A stretch of DNA of 64,000 bases from Aminobacter ciceronei (GCF_014138625.1 NZ_JACJHY010000018.1:62001-126000); one strand, 5' to 3'; shown: positions 27,141 to 36,973, numbered from the stretch's first letter. Notes: generated from the letters alone by a model not told the origin. Numbers and translations: made by a program.

Positions 27141-27164
27141 CCGCCTCGCCCAAGGGCGAGGCGG
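27141..27164 (+). terminator. Strong hairpin after cmuA
   Basis: CCGCCTCGCC-CAAG-GGCGAGGCGG forms a perfect 10-base-pair stem with a 4-base loop, 21 bases after the cmuA stop, followed by CCCTTT. It could be a partial terminator that keeps cmuBCA transcripts in excess over the downstream genes, or a 3'-stabilising structure. Confidence 0.6.
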
Positions 27165-27192
27165 CCCTTTCCGGAACAACTTCGAGGCTGAG

Positions 27193-27504
27193 ATGCCATC
27201 TTACACGTTCAGATGCGGTGACTGCAGGGAAGATCGCCAGGTTCTGACCGACCTCGCCACGGCGGACGGATTGGAACTCGTCTGCACGTCCTGTGGGGGC
27301 TCGATGACGAGGGCGCCCGTGCTTGTGGTCAATGTGATCGGGCCGGCCACCGAGGCGCGCCGTGCCGCCAACGACGCGAAGGCCGAGGAAATCTTCAAGC
27401 CGTGCGGCCACAAGTACCAGTGCCGCTGCGGCGTGCGGCTCTCCAAACCCAATCCGTTCAAACAGGAAATCAAGAAGGCGCACGGCTTCGTCGACGAAGA
27501 CTGA
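27193..27504 (+). CDS. fmdB: FmdB-type zinc-ribbon protein
   Basis: 103 residues. CxxC pairs (FRCGDC and CTSCGG) form the FmdB zinc ribbon, and a second Cys-rich cluster (CGHKYQCRCG) lies near 80. Small proteins of this type occur in cmu clusters and near C1 genes; they are thought to regulate or assist complex assembly, without a proven role. The ATG at 27193 is 73 bases after cmuA, with the hairpin between. paaE follows after 13 bases. Confidence 0.8.
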   Translation: MPSYTFRCGDCREDRQVLTDLATADGLELVCTSCGGSMTRAPVLVVNVIGPATEARRAANDAKAEEIFKPCGHKYQCRCGVRLSKPNPFKQEIKKAHGFVDED

Positions 27505-27517
27505 GCACGGAACGACC

Positions 27518-28612
27518 ATGGCAACCTATCATCTCAAGATTGTCGGCAAACGCGATGAAGGCAACGATGCCGCCAGCCTGTGGCTCGAGGTGCCTCAGGA
27601 TCTGAGAGGTGCCTTCAGCTATCGACCAGGCCAGTTCCTTACTGTCGAGCGGGACGGCGACGGCGGGCGGATCGCCAGGCAATATTCACTGAGCTCCACG
27701 CCGGAGGCACACCGCGACCTGCGCATCACCGTCAAGAAGATCGACGGCGGCGCCGTGTCCCCTTGGCTGGTTCAGGATGTCGGCGAAGGCCAGGCGCTGG
27801 AGGTGCAGCCGCCGCGCGGGCGGTTCTTCCGCGGCTTCGACGAGCCGCGGCATGTCCTCATGCTGGCCTGCGGCTCGGGAATCGCACCGATCCTGTCGAT
27901 CGCACGCCATCTGCTTGCGCAGGATGCAGGTCACCGGGTGACCATCATATACGGCAATCGCACGCCGGATGCGGTCATATTAGGCGACGAAGTCGGCGCG
28001 CTGGCGGAGAGCCACCCGACAGCTTGCCATGTCGAGCAGGTGATGTCGCGAGCGGGTGAAAGTTGGCATGGTGCCCGCGGCCGCATCGACAAGACGTTCA
28101 TCGAAACCCGCTGGAAGGATTGGCAAGCGGCGAGTCACGGGCTTTCGACGTCCATCTTTCTTTGTGGGCCGCAGGAGTTCATGGACGATGCCGAAAGGGC
28201 CTTCGTGGACCTCGGCCTAGCCCTGGCGGACATTCACCGGGAGAGCTTCGATCTCGTCCTGAACGATGATGACGGGGAGCCGGGCCTGACGCTCGTCGGA
28301 GTGAACGATCCCGGCGAGTCCGGCCCGTGCGAGCGGATCGTCGCGGTCGTGGGCGGGGAAGAGTACGAGACCGTGCCGGAGGAAGGGGAAAGCATTCTCG
28401 CCGCCCTTATCCGCGCCGAGGCCGACGTTCCATTCTCCTGCCAGGAAGGAACCTGCGCCTCCTGCATTTCCAAGCTTACCGAGGGCAGTGCAAGCGTTCG
28501 ACCCGGTGTGCTCCAGACCCTTCGCCAGGACGATCTCGATGAGGGATTGACCCTCGCGTGCCTCTCGCGCCCGACGACGCGCAGCGTCCGCATCGACTTC
28601 GACGAGATCTGA
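27518..28612 (+). CDS. paaE: PaaE-like flavin/2Fe-2S oxidoreductase
   Basis: 364 residues: an FAD-binding domain (RPGQFLTVE, RQYSLSS near 55-65), an NAD(P) domain (LACGSGIAPILSIARHLL, FLCGPQEFMDDAE) and a C-terminal plant-type ferredoxin with cysteines in SCQEGTCASC plus the later LACLSRP. This is a complete electron chain from NAD(P)H to an iron-sulphur centre. In cmu clusters its role is unproven; an attractive idea is reductive reactivation of the CmuA corrinoid after accidental oxidation to Co(II) (inference). It lies 2 bases from the hutI-like gene. Confidence 0.85.
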   Translation: MATYHLKIVGKRDEGNDAASLWLEVPQDLRGAFSYRPGQFLTVERDGDGGRIARQYSLSSTPEAHRDLRITVKKIDGGAVSPWLVQDVGEGQALEVQPPRGRFFRGFDEPRHVLMLACGSGIAPILSIARHLLAQDAGHRVTIIYGNRTPDAVILGDEVGALAESHPTACHVEQVMSRAGESWHGARGRIDKTFIETRWKDWQAASHGLSTSIFLCGPQEFMDDAERAFVDLGLALADIHRESFDLVLNDDDGEPGLTLVGVNDPGESGPCERIVAVVGGEEYETVPEEGESILAALIRAEADVPFSCQEGTCASCISKLTEGSASVRPGVLQTLRQDDLDEGLTLACLSRPTTRSVRIDFDEI

Positions 28613-28614
28613 TC

Positions 28615-29808
28615 ATGGCCGGCGATCTCATCCTGCGCGACATCCGACTGGCAACAATGGCGGGCGACCAAGGCGAGCCGCTCGGTTTCACCGATAGCGG
28701 GGTCGTGGCCATATCGGGTGGTCTCGTAACCTATGCCGGCCCTGCGGGAGGCTTCGACACCGCCACAAGCGACGGACATATCCTGTCGATGGGCGGCATG
28801 TTGGCGTTACCGGGTCTGGTCTGCTGCCACAACCCCATCATATGGGCCCCAGGCGCAGAGGCCGAGTCCGAGCAGGACGGCGCGGCATATCGATCCCTTG
28901 TGCAGGAAACCGCGAGGCTCACCGCTACCATCGGCGATGACGCGCTGCTCGACACGGCGTTTCGGCGACTGGCCGAGCTCCGGAAGACCGGCGTAACCGC
29001 ATGCGAGATCAAGACCGGATTCGGCCTCGCGATCGAGGACGAGTTACGACACGCGCTGCTAGCTCGCCGGCTTCAGAAGCAAACGGACCTGCTTACGCGG
29101 GTCACCCTCTATCCCGGTCATTTCATTCCGGACGACGCCGACGCCGACGACCGTATCGAGGAGATCGTGACCCGTCTGCTCCCAAAGGTGTACGAGGCAC
29201 AGGCATGCGATTGCGTCGAGGTCTTTTGCGACGACGACGGCGGCCTTGATCTCGATCGGGCAAGCACGATTCTCGAGGCCTTTTACCGCAAAAAGACACC
29301 GTCGCGCGTTTCCTGCGACCGGTTCAGCGACAGCGCTGGTGCAACACTGCCGGCGTCGTTCTACTCGCAATCGGCCGCATATCTCTGCTGCTCGGATGCG
29401 GACGGCATCGGATCGGTAGCCGCCACCGGAACCAGCACGATCCTGATCCCCGAAATCGCTAAGCGCGACCGCGACAGCGCGCGACCAGATATACAAGCGA
29501 TGCGAGACGTGGGTGCTCGCCTTGCCGTTTCTACGCAAGGGGGTCCCGACGGGACCGGCATAGATCTTCTGGGCGCGGCCCGACTTGCGGTGAACTGTTT
29601 CCAGCTTACCCCGGTCGAAGCGCTCATGGGCATCACAATCCACGCAGCCAGCGCATTGGGGGTCGATCAGGTTGCCGGATCGCTGGCATGCGGCCGCCGC
29701 GGCGATCTTGCGCTCTTCGACGCGGCAACCCCGCTCGACCTTGTTCGAATTCCGGAGATGCGGCCACGCGCGGTCGTCACAGCCGGCGCGATCGAGGAAC
29801 TCTCCTGA
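28615..29808 (+). CDS. hutI: Imidazolonepropionase-like amidohydrolase with degenerate metal site
   Basis: 397 residues with the amidohydrolase/HutI outline: PGLVCCHNP at 66-74, KTGFGLAIEDELR and TLYPGHFIP. It is the hutI of chloromethane clusters. Most metal ligands of true HutI are gone: the HxH pair is H72-N-P74, the HADQ histidine position is S233 in SCDRFS, and the aspartate of ATDxNPG is replaced near T307. Histidine degradation is therefore unlikely. It may be a non-hydrolytic protein or bind a C1 carrier such as folate (speculation). It is co-transcribed with paaE and metF. Confidence 0.78.
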   Translation: MAGDLILRDIRLATMAGDQGEPLGFTDSGVVAISGGLVTYAGPAGGFDTATSDGHILSMGGMLALPGLVCCHNPIIWAPGAEAESEQDGAAYRSLVQETARLTATIGDDALLDTAFRRLAELRKTGVTACEIKTGFGLAIEDELRHALLARRLQKQTDLLTRVTLYPGHFIPDDADADDRIEEIVTRLLPKVYEAQACDCVEVFCDDDGGLDLDRASTILEAFYRKKTPSRVSCDRFSDSAGATLPASFYSQSAAYLCCSDADGIGSVAATGTSTILIPEIAKRDRDSARPDIQAMRDVGARLAVSTQGGPDGTGIDLLGAARLAVNCFQLTPVEALMGITIHAASALGVDQVAGSLACGRRGDLALFDAATPLDLVRIPEMRPRAVVTAGAIEELS

Positions 29809-29832
29809 AACCTCAAGCACAAGGAAAATCGG

Positions 29833-30702
29833 ATGTGTGAGCAGACCAATGCCCAGGCCGTGCCGGTCGAAGCGCCTCGCAGACTCCTGGATGGCGATCT
29901 CTCCATAGAGCTCTCGTCCGATCAGGTCCGGGACTTCAGTCCAAGTTCCAGCGTGCTGCCACAAGGGTCGCGCGTCTTCCTCACTCATCTGACAGGCAAA
30001 CCCCTGAGCGCTCAGATCGATGCAGCCGCAAGACTGCGGGACATGGGCTACCTGCCTGTGCCGCATTTGGGAGCGAGGAACTTCAACACTGCGGACGACT
30101 ATGTCCGGCACGTCGAGTCCCATTCGCGCAACGGCGTCACGACCGCACTTTTCGTAGGAGGCAATCCACTGATCTCTTCAGGCCCGCTGACGGAAGCGGC
30201 ACAACTCCTCGCTCACCCTGTCCTGCGCGACAGCACCATCCGCCACGCCTTTATCGGAGGTTATCCCGAAGGCCATCCGGCGATCTCCCAACCAGCGCTT
30301 GAAGATGCACTGAGAGCCAAGATCGCGTTGTCCTCCAAGGTTGGCCTGTCGGTACAGGTGGTATCCCAATTTGCGTTCGATGGCGCCCAGATGGGCCGTT
30401 GGGCGCAGAAACTTCATTCTGACTATCCGGGGCTTCCCGTCCGAGTGGGGCTCGCCGGGGTAACGTCTTTGCCAAAGCTCATCAAATTCGCGGTGATGTG
30501 CGGTATCGGGCCGTCCCTCGCCGCACTGAAGCGAAGCGGCACCGGCCTGTTCAATGTCCTTGCCGAGAAGGATCCCGGCGATGTGATCGAGGGAATCGAA
30601 GCGACCTACCCAACTCCCGTGGCACCCCTCGATATCCATTTCTTTCCGTTCGGAGGGTGGACGAAGACGCTTGACTGGATCGCGGCGGCCCGAAGCCGAT
30701 GA
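29833..30702 (+). CDS. metF2: Methylenetetrahydrofolate reductase-like protein
   Basis: 289 residues of the MetF TIM-barrel family, in the divergent form found in cmu clusters. Visible parts are [32 protein letters not shown] and [10 protein letters not shown]. In chloromethane metabolism it works in the oxidative direction, turning CH3-H4F from CmuB into methylene-H4F. The ATG at 29833 follows AAGGAAA. Its stop overlaps the folD start (ATGA). Confidence 0.87.
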   Translation: MCEQTNAQAVPVEAPRRLLDGDLSIELSSDQVRDFSPSSSVLPQGSRVFLTHLTGKPLSAQIDAAARLRDMGYLPVPHLGARNFNTADDYVRHVESHSRNGVTTALFVGGNPLISSGPLTEAAQLLAHPVLRDSTIRHAFIGGYPEGHPAISQPALEDALRAKIALSSKVGLSVQVVSQFAFDGAQMGRWAQKLHSDYPGLPVRVGLAGVTSLPKLIKFAVMCGIGPSLAALKRSGTGLFNVLAEKDPGDVIEGIEATYPTPVAPLDIHFFPFGGWTKTLDWIAAARSR

Positions 30703-31601
30703 ACATGATCGACACACGTCGCTCTGCCGCGATTATTGACGGCCGAGCAAGAGCCCGGAAGGTTTTGGAAGACGTCAAATCCCAAGCTCGCAAGTGGAAA
30801 GCCAAGTCCGGTGTCGTTCCAGGCATTGCGGTGGTGATTGTTGGTGATAATCCGGCCAGCGCGATTTATGTCGCATCGAAGGAAAAGACTGCAAAGGAAT
30901 GCGGGTTCCATTCACGTATCGAGACACGTCCGGCCACCGCTTCGACGTCGGAAATACTCGACCTGCTAGGCGAGCTGAACGTAGCTCCAGATATCCATGG
31001 AATCCTCGTTCAGCTTCCCTTGCCCACGCATATCGACGCCGGGAAGGTGATCCAGGCTATATCGCCGGGGAAAGATGTTGACGGTTTTCACTTCGTCAAT
31101 GTCGGTCGCCTTGCGACCGGAGCAGTCGACGGTGCGATTGTTCCCTGCACGCCGGCCGGCGCCATTCTGCTGATCGGTGACATTCTTGGACCCGACCTTT
31201 CGGGCAGAAGGGCAGTTGTTCTCGGGCGATCGAACATCGTCGGCAAGCCGATGGCCAATCTACTTCTGGCCGCGAACGCTACCGTAACAGTCGCTCATAG
31301 CCGCAGCCACGACCTTGCAGCGCTGTGCAGGGAGGCGGATATCCTGGTCGCAGCGGTTGGTCGCCCCGAATTGGTACGCGGACACTGGATAAAGCCTGGC
31401 GCTGTCGTCATCGACGTAGGCATCAATCGGGTCCAAACCGGTGAAGGGCGCCGGGCAGGCCTGGTCGGCGATGTCGCGTTTGAAGAAGCCCAAAGTGTCG
31501 CTGGTGCGATCACTCCCGTCCCCGGTGGTGTGGGACCGATGACCATCGCCATGCTTATGGCCAATACGTTGAATGCCGCAATTCGTGGAGGAATGGGCTA
31601 A
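30699..31601 (+). CDS. folD: Methylene-H4F dehydrogenase / methenyl-H4F cyclohydrolase
   Basis: 300 residues. The FolD motifs are [13 protein letters not shown] (catalytic Lys), [35 protein letters not shown] and [16 protein letters not shown], all intact. It oxidises methylene-H4F through methenyl-H4F to 10-formyl-H4F, linking the cmu pathway to Fhs and formate. Methylene-H4F can alternatively enter the serine cycle via GlyA. It overlaps metF2 and is the last recognisable cmu pathway gene. Confidence 0.95.
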   Translation: MNMIDTRRSAAIIDGRARARKVLEDVKSQARKWKAKSGVVPGIAVVIVGDNPASAIYVASKEKTAKECGFHSRIETRPATASTSEILDLLGELNVAPDIHGILVQLPLPTHIDAGKVIQAISPGKDVDGFHFVNVGRLATGAVDGAIVPCTPAGAILLIGDILGPDLSGRRAVVLGRSNIVGKPMANLLLAANATVTVAHSRSHDLAALCREADILVAAVGRPELVRGHWIKPGAVVIDVGINRVQTGEGRRAGLVGDVAFEEAQSVAGAITPVPGGVGPMTIAMLMANTLNAAIRGGMG

Positions 31602-31656
31602 GTCCGTGACATCGTGGTCAATCAGCCACCCCAGATAGCCCTCAAGGGAGGATACC

Positions 31657-32271
31657 ATGACTGCAGTCTTCGAGTTGCCTGACCTTCCATATGAATATGG
31701 GGCTCTCGAGCCCTTCATGTCGCGCGAGACGCTCAAGCTCCACCACGGCAAGCATCATCTCGCCTATGTTGAAAACGGTCGCAAGCTGGCGGCCGAGGCG
31801 GGCATGGAGAACCTGTCGCTGAAGCAGATCGTCAAGAGATCGTTTGGCACCAACTCGAGCCTGTTTAACAACGCCGCGCAGCACTACAATCATACGCTCT
31901 TCTGGAAATGGATGAAGCGAGGTGGTGGAAACGCCAAGGTTCCCGATGTGCTGCAGAAGGCCATAGATTCTGAGCTGGGAGGCTACGAGAATTTCCGCAC
32001 TGAGTTTATCGCCGCAGGCATGAGCCAGTTCGGATCAGGTTGGGCCTGGCTTGCGCTAAAGGATGGTGCGCTCACGATCATGAAAACTCCGAATGCCGAG
32101 AACCCAACTGTGCACGGCGGATTTCCGATCCTTGGCGTGGATGTATGGGAGCACTCCTACTACGTGGACTACCGGAATGCCCGCCAAAAGTATCTTGAAG
32201 CTTTTTTTGACCACCTGATAAACTGGGAGGCAGTATTGCAGCTCTACGAGAAGGCTGCTGGCAGAACCTAA
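31657..32271 (+). CDS. sodB: Superoxide dismutase, Fe/Mn type
   Basis: 204 residues. The four metal ligands are H29 (LHHGKHH), H79 (QHYNHTLFW), D162 and H166 (VDVWEHSYY). The GMSQFGSGWAWL block is present. It removes superoxide, plausibly useful when oxidation-prone cob(I)alamin chemistry runs aerobically (inference). It lies 55 bases after folD on the same strand, and its stop overlaps the stop of the convergent trbI, so it marks the cmu/conjugation boundary. Confidence 0.94.
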   Translation: MTAVFELPDLPYEYGALEPFMSRETLKLHHGKHHLAYVENGRKLAAEAGMENLSLKQIVKRSFGTNSSLFNNAAQHYNHTLFWKWMKRGGGNAKVPDVLQKAIDSELGGYENFRTEFIAAGMSQFGSGWAWLALKDGALTIMKTPNAENPTVHGGFPILGVDVWEHSYYVDYRNARQKYLEAFFDHLINWEAVLQLYEKAAGRT

Positions 32272-33575
32272 GGGTTGGCAGCTGAAGGCGTCGGAAACAA
32301 CATATCCTGATCGACGAGAATGTTGAACTTGTAACCCGGTCGAACGCGCAAGGTCGGTTGGACATCCAGGTTCTTGGTGATGGTGCGCTCGGTGACGCGC
32401 CCGAACGTCTCGGCGAAATTCCGCCTCGCCGCATCCGATGCGGTGTCCTGGGTCGCCAGCGTGGAGCTTTCGGGCAGTGCCATGTCGATGCCGGTGCCTA
32501 TCACCGCAAGGAGCACCGCCGATCCAAACGTCCTCAGGTAGTGCCGATTGACCTTGTCGTTGAAGCCGCCATAACCCTGCGCGTCGGTGCCGGCCATGCC
32601 GCCGATCTGCAGCGTCGACCCGTTCGGAAAGATGATGTCGGTCCACACGACGAGGACCCGTGACTGCCCGAAGGACACCTTGCTGTCGTAGCGGCCAAAC
32701 AGCTTAGTCCCCTGCGGGATAAGCAGATAATGACCGGTGGCGCTATCATAAACGTTCTGGCTCACCTGCGCGGTGATGCGCCCAGGCAGATCGGAGTTGA
32801 TACCGGTGATCAAAGTTGCCGGGATAACCGATCCCCGCTTCAACTCGTAGCGCGACTGCTGTGGCACGACTCTGTTGGGGAGATATCCGACTTCCTTCAG
32901 ATCGGCGTTGAAGAAATCCTCTTTCGTGCCTTGCGCGTTCGGATCGAGGTTCTGGCCACCAAGTCCTGCCTTCAGTGCTGCCGAATAGAGGTCGGCCGCG
33001 GAACTGCCTGATTGAGCGGTCCCGCCAATTGCTGCGGCCGGGGCCGGCTGATCACCATCTCCGGTCTTCAGTTTGTCGATGCTGACGGCGATCGGGGAAT
33101 CGTAGGCGGTGTCGTTAGCCTGGAGCCGCGCCATGCGCTGGCGCTGGCGCTCGCGAAAATACTGCTCCTCCGCCTCGCGCTCGAGACGCGCCCGCCACAG
33201 CGCTTCCGGCTCGAGCTGCGGTTGCGGCGTCGGCTTGACCTCGCGGACGACGGGCTCAGGTACGAACGGGTTCTCGGTCTCGACCGCCGCCGGAGGCGTC
33301 GGCTGGAACACGGGCGCCGGGGCGGGCTCGCCGATGATCCCGTCCGGAACGCCGCGTTTCAGCTCATCGCCGAATGTCGAGGCTGGATTCCCGCCAGGAC
33401 CGCCGATGTCCGGGTCACTGCGGAAATACAATCCCCGCGAGCTCAGCCCGTAGAAGATGACACCGAGGAAGAGTAGGACCAAGACGATCGCGACAATCAC
33501 CGGCAAGCGGTTGATCCGGCGAATATTCGGCTGCTGGTTCGCCGGCGCACCGCCGAGCTGCAGGGACTGGACCAT
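32268..33575 (-). CDS. trbI: Conjugal transfer protein TrbI (VirB10-like)
   Basis: 435 residues: one N-terminal membrane anchor (about 23-45), a proline-rich periplasmic linker, a coiled Glu/Arg/Gln-rich stretch and the C-terminal VirB10 core (RGSVIPATLITGINSDLPG, IPQGTKLFGRYDSKV). It spans the envelope and links inner- and outer-membrane parts of the type IV secretion channel. ATG 33575 is preceded by GGGGAGGGAAGC. It is the last gene of the traI-trb operon. Confidence 0.93.
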   Translation of the reverse strand: MVQSLQLGGAPANQQPNIRRINRLPVIVAIVLVLLFLGVIFYGLSSRGLYFRSDPDIGGPGGNPASTFGDELKRGVPDGIIGEPAPAPVFQPTPPAAVETENPFVPEPVVREVKPTPQPQLEPEALWRARLEREAEEQYFRERQRQRMARLQANDTAYDSPIAVSIDKLKTGDGDQPAPAAAIGGTAQSGSSAADLYSAALKAGLGGQNLDPNAQGTKEDFFNADLKEVGYLPNRVVPQQSRYELKRGSVIPATLITGINSDLPGRITAQVSQNVYDSATGHYLLIPQGTKLFGRYDSKVSFGQSRVLVVWTDIIFPNGSTLQIGGMAGTDAQGYGGFNDKVNRHYLRTFGSAVLLAVIGTGIDMALPESSTLATQDTASDAARRNFAETFGRVTERTITKNLDVQPTLRVRPGYKFNILVDQDMLFPTPSAANP

Positions 33576-33586
33576 GCTTCCCTCCC

Positions 33587-34036
33587 CTATCCGCGCCGCA
33601 TGACAGAGAGCGGGCTCGCGGGAGCCGCACCTGTCGCCGTCGTCGTGTATGCGCGGCCGAGATCAATGGAACTGGTCGACAGGCGTGCAAGGACCTGGCC
33701 GTCATGGCTGTCGATCACGTAAGCAAGCGCGATCAGCTTCTCACCTTTCGCGTCTTGGTCGCTGACAACCGCATAGCCCCATGTCTTGAGCGAGTCCTCG
33801 AGCGCGCCGCCGAACGGCGATCCATCGGGTTTGAGGAGGATGGTGCCGGTTCCCGGGCCGACATGCTCGGCGAGCCGGCTTACCATGTCGCCGGCAATCG
33901 CGCTGGCGGCAGGCCCGGAAATCTCGGGCGGCGCGGAACTCGCGACCAGGCCATCGGCGTTCATCGCCTGGCAGCCGGCAAGCGCCACGGCAAGGAATGC
34001 GAGACGGAGAACGCGAAGGGGCTTATTCCTCTGCAT
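33587..34036 (-). CDS. trbH: Conjugal transfer lipoprotein TrbH
   Basis: 149 residues with a lipoprotein signal and lipobox LAGC (Cys about 22). Its position between trbG and trbI matches Ti-type trb operons. It is thought to support the outer-membrane part of the mating channel. Confidence 0.85.
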   Translation of the reverse strand: MQRNKPLRVLRLAFLAVALAGCQAMNADGLVASSAPPEISGPAASAIAGDMVSRLAEHVGPGTGTILLKPDGSPFGGALEDSLKTWGYAVVSDQDAKGEKLIALAYVIDSHDGQVLARLSTSSIDLGRAYTTTATGAAPASPLSVMRRG

Positions 34037-34039
34037 CCC

Positions 34040-34882
34040 CTACCCTCCACGCCTGATGGTGATCTTGTCCTGGCGCCGGCCGACGCCAGAAAGCAGAACA
34101 GCGCGGTCGACATGATAGTCGACCACCATCATGTTGCCTTTCATCCGGTAGTTGACGATGCGGTTCTCGCCGCCGGAGACGACAAACAGGACCGGCGCAT
34201 CCTGGCCGGAAAGCGAGCGTGGGAACTGGATGTAGGTCTTCAGCCCGTCGCTGTAGACGCGCGTCGGCCGCCAGGGCGCGCTGCCCGACACCGAGTAGCC
34301 GAAGTTCAATTGCTCGGCCGGCACGCCAGCACCAGGGATGGTGCTCGCCTCCAGCCGCGCGTTGATGTCGGCGAACTTTGCCGAGACGTCCTCCGGATAT
34401 TCGAAACCCACCCTGGCCATGTACTGGCTTTGATGCGACTTGAGCTGGATGTGATAGGTGCGCCGCGACGTGGTGACGACCATAGACGTAACCAGCCCTG
34501 GTTCGGACGGCTTGACGATCAGGTGGATCGCCTGGCCGCCGACAGCACCGGACGTGGCGGGCTCGACCTTCCAGCGCACCGTATCGCCGATCAGAACGTC
34601 ACGCACGACCTCGCCCGCCTGAAGCTCGATGTCGCAGACCTGCAGCGGGGAGCAGACGACGGATGGCTGCACTTCGCCAAAAAGAAAGATCACCTTGCCG
34701 TCGGGCCCCTTGGTCACGAGCCCGCGGCTGCCACGCCATTGCCCGGAGATGCCGGTGCCCTTGGCCTCATTGGCACTCATACCCTGTGCCGATGCTTCCG
34801 GAAGGAGGAGGGGCGCGGCGGAGAGGGCGGCGGCAAGGACGAACGGCAGTGCTCGGCAGGGAAGGATTGATGATGCGATCAT
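34040..34882 (-). CDS. trbG: Conjugal transfer protein TrbG (VirB9-like)
   Basis: 280 residues with a signal peptide (about 33 residues, [17 protein letters not shown]). The VirB9/CagX features are [19 protein letters not shown] and SYHIQLK-like strands, with the C-terminal [14 protein letters not shown] domain. It forms the outer-membrane core of the channel. I set ATG 34882, 13 bases after trbF, rather than the longer frame upstream, because the signal peptide begins there. Confidence 0.92.
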   Translation of the reverse strand: MIASSILPCRALPFVLAAALSAAPLLLPEASAQGMSANEAKGTGISGQWRGSRGLVTKGPDGKVIFLFGEVQPSVVCSPLQVCDIELQAGEVVRDVLIGDTVRWKVEPATSGAVGGQAIHLIVKPSEPGLVTSMVVTTSRRTYHIQLKSHQSQYMARVGFEYPEDVSAKFADINARLEASTIPGAGVPAEQLNFGYSVSGSAPWRPTRVYSDGLKTYIQFPRSLSGQDAPVLFVVSGGENRIVNYRMKGNMMVVDYHVDRAVLLSGVGRRQDKITIRRGG

Positions 34883-34895
34883 GGCAGGGCCACTC

Positions 34896-35558
34896 CTAAA
34901 GCTGCGCGGTCCAGTCGAGGTCGCGGATGTAGAGGCCGATCGGGTTGAGGCGGATGACAGCCTCGTCCTGCGGCGGGGTGAGCACGACTGTCGCGACGGC
35001 GCGGAAGCGGCGCACGCCGGTCTCCTTGCCCTTGCGATCGCGTTCGTATTCGGTCCAGTCGATCTGGTAGCTCTGGTTGGAGAGCGGGACGATGTTATTG
35101 ACCTCAACCGCGACGGTTGCCCCCCTCGCCTTCTCGAACGGCGAATTTGAGCGGAACCAGCCATTGATCTTCTCTGTCGCGGGATCCGAGGTTCGCAACA
35201 GCGCATAGGTGCGATCGATGTAACCCTTCTGGACGACCGCGTCGGGCGTCACACCGCGGAAGTTCGACATGAAGTTCCCGAGCGTGGCGCGCACCACGCG
35301 CGCATCGGCATATTCGATCTGCTGCGGGAAGCCGGCGCTGACCGCCGTGCCCAGCCGATCGACCTCAACGATGTAGGGAACGAGCTTCACCTGGCTGCTT
35401 TGATAGAGAGCATAGGACGTGCTGATGACCGCCAGCAGCATTCCGGTGACGCCGACGATGCGCCATGCCGCCGCCGCCTTCACATAAGAGCCGTACCGCT
35501 CGTTCCACTCCTGCCGTGCCGCGAGATAAGGGTTCTCCGGCGCCGTAGTCTTCGCCAT
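34896..35558 (-). CDS. trbF: Conjugal transfer protein TrbF (VirB8-like)
   Basis: 220 residues: a short cytoplasmic start ([15 protein letters not shown]), one membrane helix (about 33-52) and a periplasmic VirB8 fold ([11 protein letters not shown]). It assembles the inner-membrane platform of the type IV secretion machine. It sits 18 bases after trbL. Confidence 0.92.
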   Translation of the reverse strand: MAKTTAPENPYLAARQEWNERYGSYVKAAAAWRIVGVTGMLLAVISTSYALYQSSQVKLVPYIVEVDRLGTAVSAGFPQQIEYADARVVRATLGNFMSNFRGVTPDAVVQKGYIDRTYALLRTSDPATEKINGWFRSNSPFEKARGATVAVEVNNIVPLSNQSYQIDWTEYERDRKGKETGVRRFRAVATVVLTPPQDEAVIRLNPIGLYIRDLDWTAQL

Positions 35559-35576
35559 CTGATATGAAACTCCTGA

Positions 35577-36764
35577 TTATTTGTCCGGAAGCGGCGGAAG
35601 GGCCTTCGGCCGGGACGATTGGCTGCGGGCGTCGTCGAGCTTCGCATTGGCGAGGCCAAGCAGCGAGTTGGCATAGGCGCCGGGTGCCGCGATCGCCTTG
35701 TCCTTCGCGGCCGAGCCGGCCGCCAAACCGGCGCTGCCGATACTCGACGCCATGCCGCGGAGCGCCGCCCCCGCTATGGAGGATCCGCTGGCCCGCGCTG
35801 TCGTGGCACTCGCCGCCCCGGTCCTTGCCGCGTTTGCCCCGAGGAAGGCGCCGCCGGCCGCGAAGGTCGCCGCCTGGCCGCCATGCCGGATCGCTTCCAT
35901 GCCGCCGCTGACCGAAGCGCCCTGTACGACGCCCTGGATGATCGGCGGCACGTACATGGCGATGATGAAGACCACGACCGAGATGCCGGCGATGGCGAGC
36001 GTGGTGATGAACTGGTCCGTGGTCGCGGTTGGTGCCTCTGCCAGGCCGATAAGGACCTCGGAGCCGATCCGTGCGATCATGACCAGCGCCATCAGCTTCA
36101 TGCCGACCGAGAAAGCGTAGATGAGATAGCGGACGGCAAAATCCTTCGTATAGCTTGAGCCGCCGAGGCCCAGCATGATCATGCCGGCGAGCAGGCCAAC
36201 ATACATTTCCACCATAACGGCGACGAAGATCGCGGCGACCAGGCTGAACGAGACGACGACAACGATCATCGCGAATACCGCAGCCATCGCCAGCGCGTTG
36301 TCCTCGAACAGGCCAAATTGTGCCTGCTCAGACATCTTGGACGCCACGCGGATGCCGGCGTTGAAGATGTCGGCCGGCGATGCCGAGCCGCCCGAGGCGC
36401 CGATCTGGAACAGGCTGTCGACGATCGCTTTGGAGACCGTCGGACCCTTGTCGAGGATGAAGGCGAACAGACCGATGAACATGATGCGCCGCACCAGCTC
36501 GGCGAACCAGCTGTCGAGTGAAGCAGCGTTGATGGCGAGCCACACGGCTGCGATGCCTATCTCGATGACAGCCAGAATCCAGAAGAGCGATCGGGCCGCA
36601 TCGAGAACCGTGGTTTCCCAGCCGCGCGCCGCCGTCACCACCTGGTTCTCGAGCGTGGTGAGAACGCTGCCGTCCTGCGCCAGTGCAGGCATGCTCGCTA
36701 GCAGCACGACCGTGATCGCGATGAAGGCGCATCTGGAGGAGTGTAACGGTCGCCCAACTACCAT
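35577..36764 (-). CDS. trbL: Conjugal transfer protein TrbL (VirB6-like)
   Basis: 395 residues: a signal-like N-terminus cut near MPALAQ, a large membrane domain with at least five hydrophobic helices, and a low-complexity Ala/Gly/Ser-rich tail (about 300-395) as in other TrbL proteins. ATG 36764 was chosen because upstream sequence in this frame lies within trbK/trbJ in another frame. It overlaps the trbK stop region by 7 bases. Confidence 0.9.
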   Translation of the reverse strand: MVVGRPLHSSRCAFIAITVVLLASMPALAQDGSVLTTLENQVVTAARGWETTVLDAARSLFWILAVIEIGIAAVWLAINAASLDSWFAELVRRIMFIGLFAFILDKGPTVSKAIVDSLFQIGASGGSASPADIFNAGIRVASKMSEQAQFGLFEDNALAMAAVFAMIVVVVSFSLVAAIFVAVMVEMYVGLLAGMIMLGLGGSSYTKDFAVRYLIYAFSVGMKLMALVMIARIGSEVLIGLAEAPTATTDQFITTLAIAGISVVVFIIAMYVPPIIQGVVQGASVSGGMEAIRHGGQAATFAAGGAFLGANAARTGAASATTARASGSSIAGAALRGMASSIGSAGLAAGSAAKDKAIAAPGAYANSLLGLANAKLDDARSQSSRPKALPPLPDK

Positions 36765-36973
36765 CGCGGCTTCATCTCCTGACCGCCCCGGACGTCGCGG
36801 TCCGGATCCCCGCCCAAGAAATTTTCGGCCCGCTGACGGCGCTGCGCGTCGTCGGCAGCTGAAGACGGCTCCGTGGCGACCGGCACCGCGCCGCGCGGAA
36901 GCGCCACCCAAAGCGCGGCCGCGCTGAGCGAGGCGACGGCCACGACCAGGATGATGATCGTTGCCCGGCTCAC
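36758..36973 (-). CDS. trbK: Entry-exclusion protein TrbK-like
   Basis: 71 residues, GTG start at 36973 overlapping the trbJ stop (GTGA). It has one N-terminal hydrophobic segment (ATIIILVVAVASLSAAALWVAL) and a short charged tail. It occupies the trbK slot between trbJ and trbL. Unlike classical TrbK it shows no lipobox cysteine. Entry exclusion is inferred from position. Confidence 0.7.
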   Translation of the reverse strand: MSRATIIILVVAVASLSAAALWVALPRGAVPVATEPSSAADDAQRRQRAENFLGGDPDRDVRGGQEMKPRW

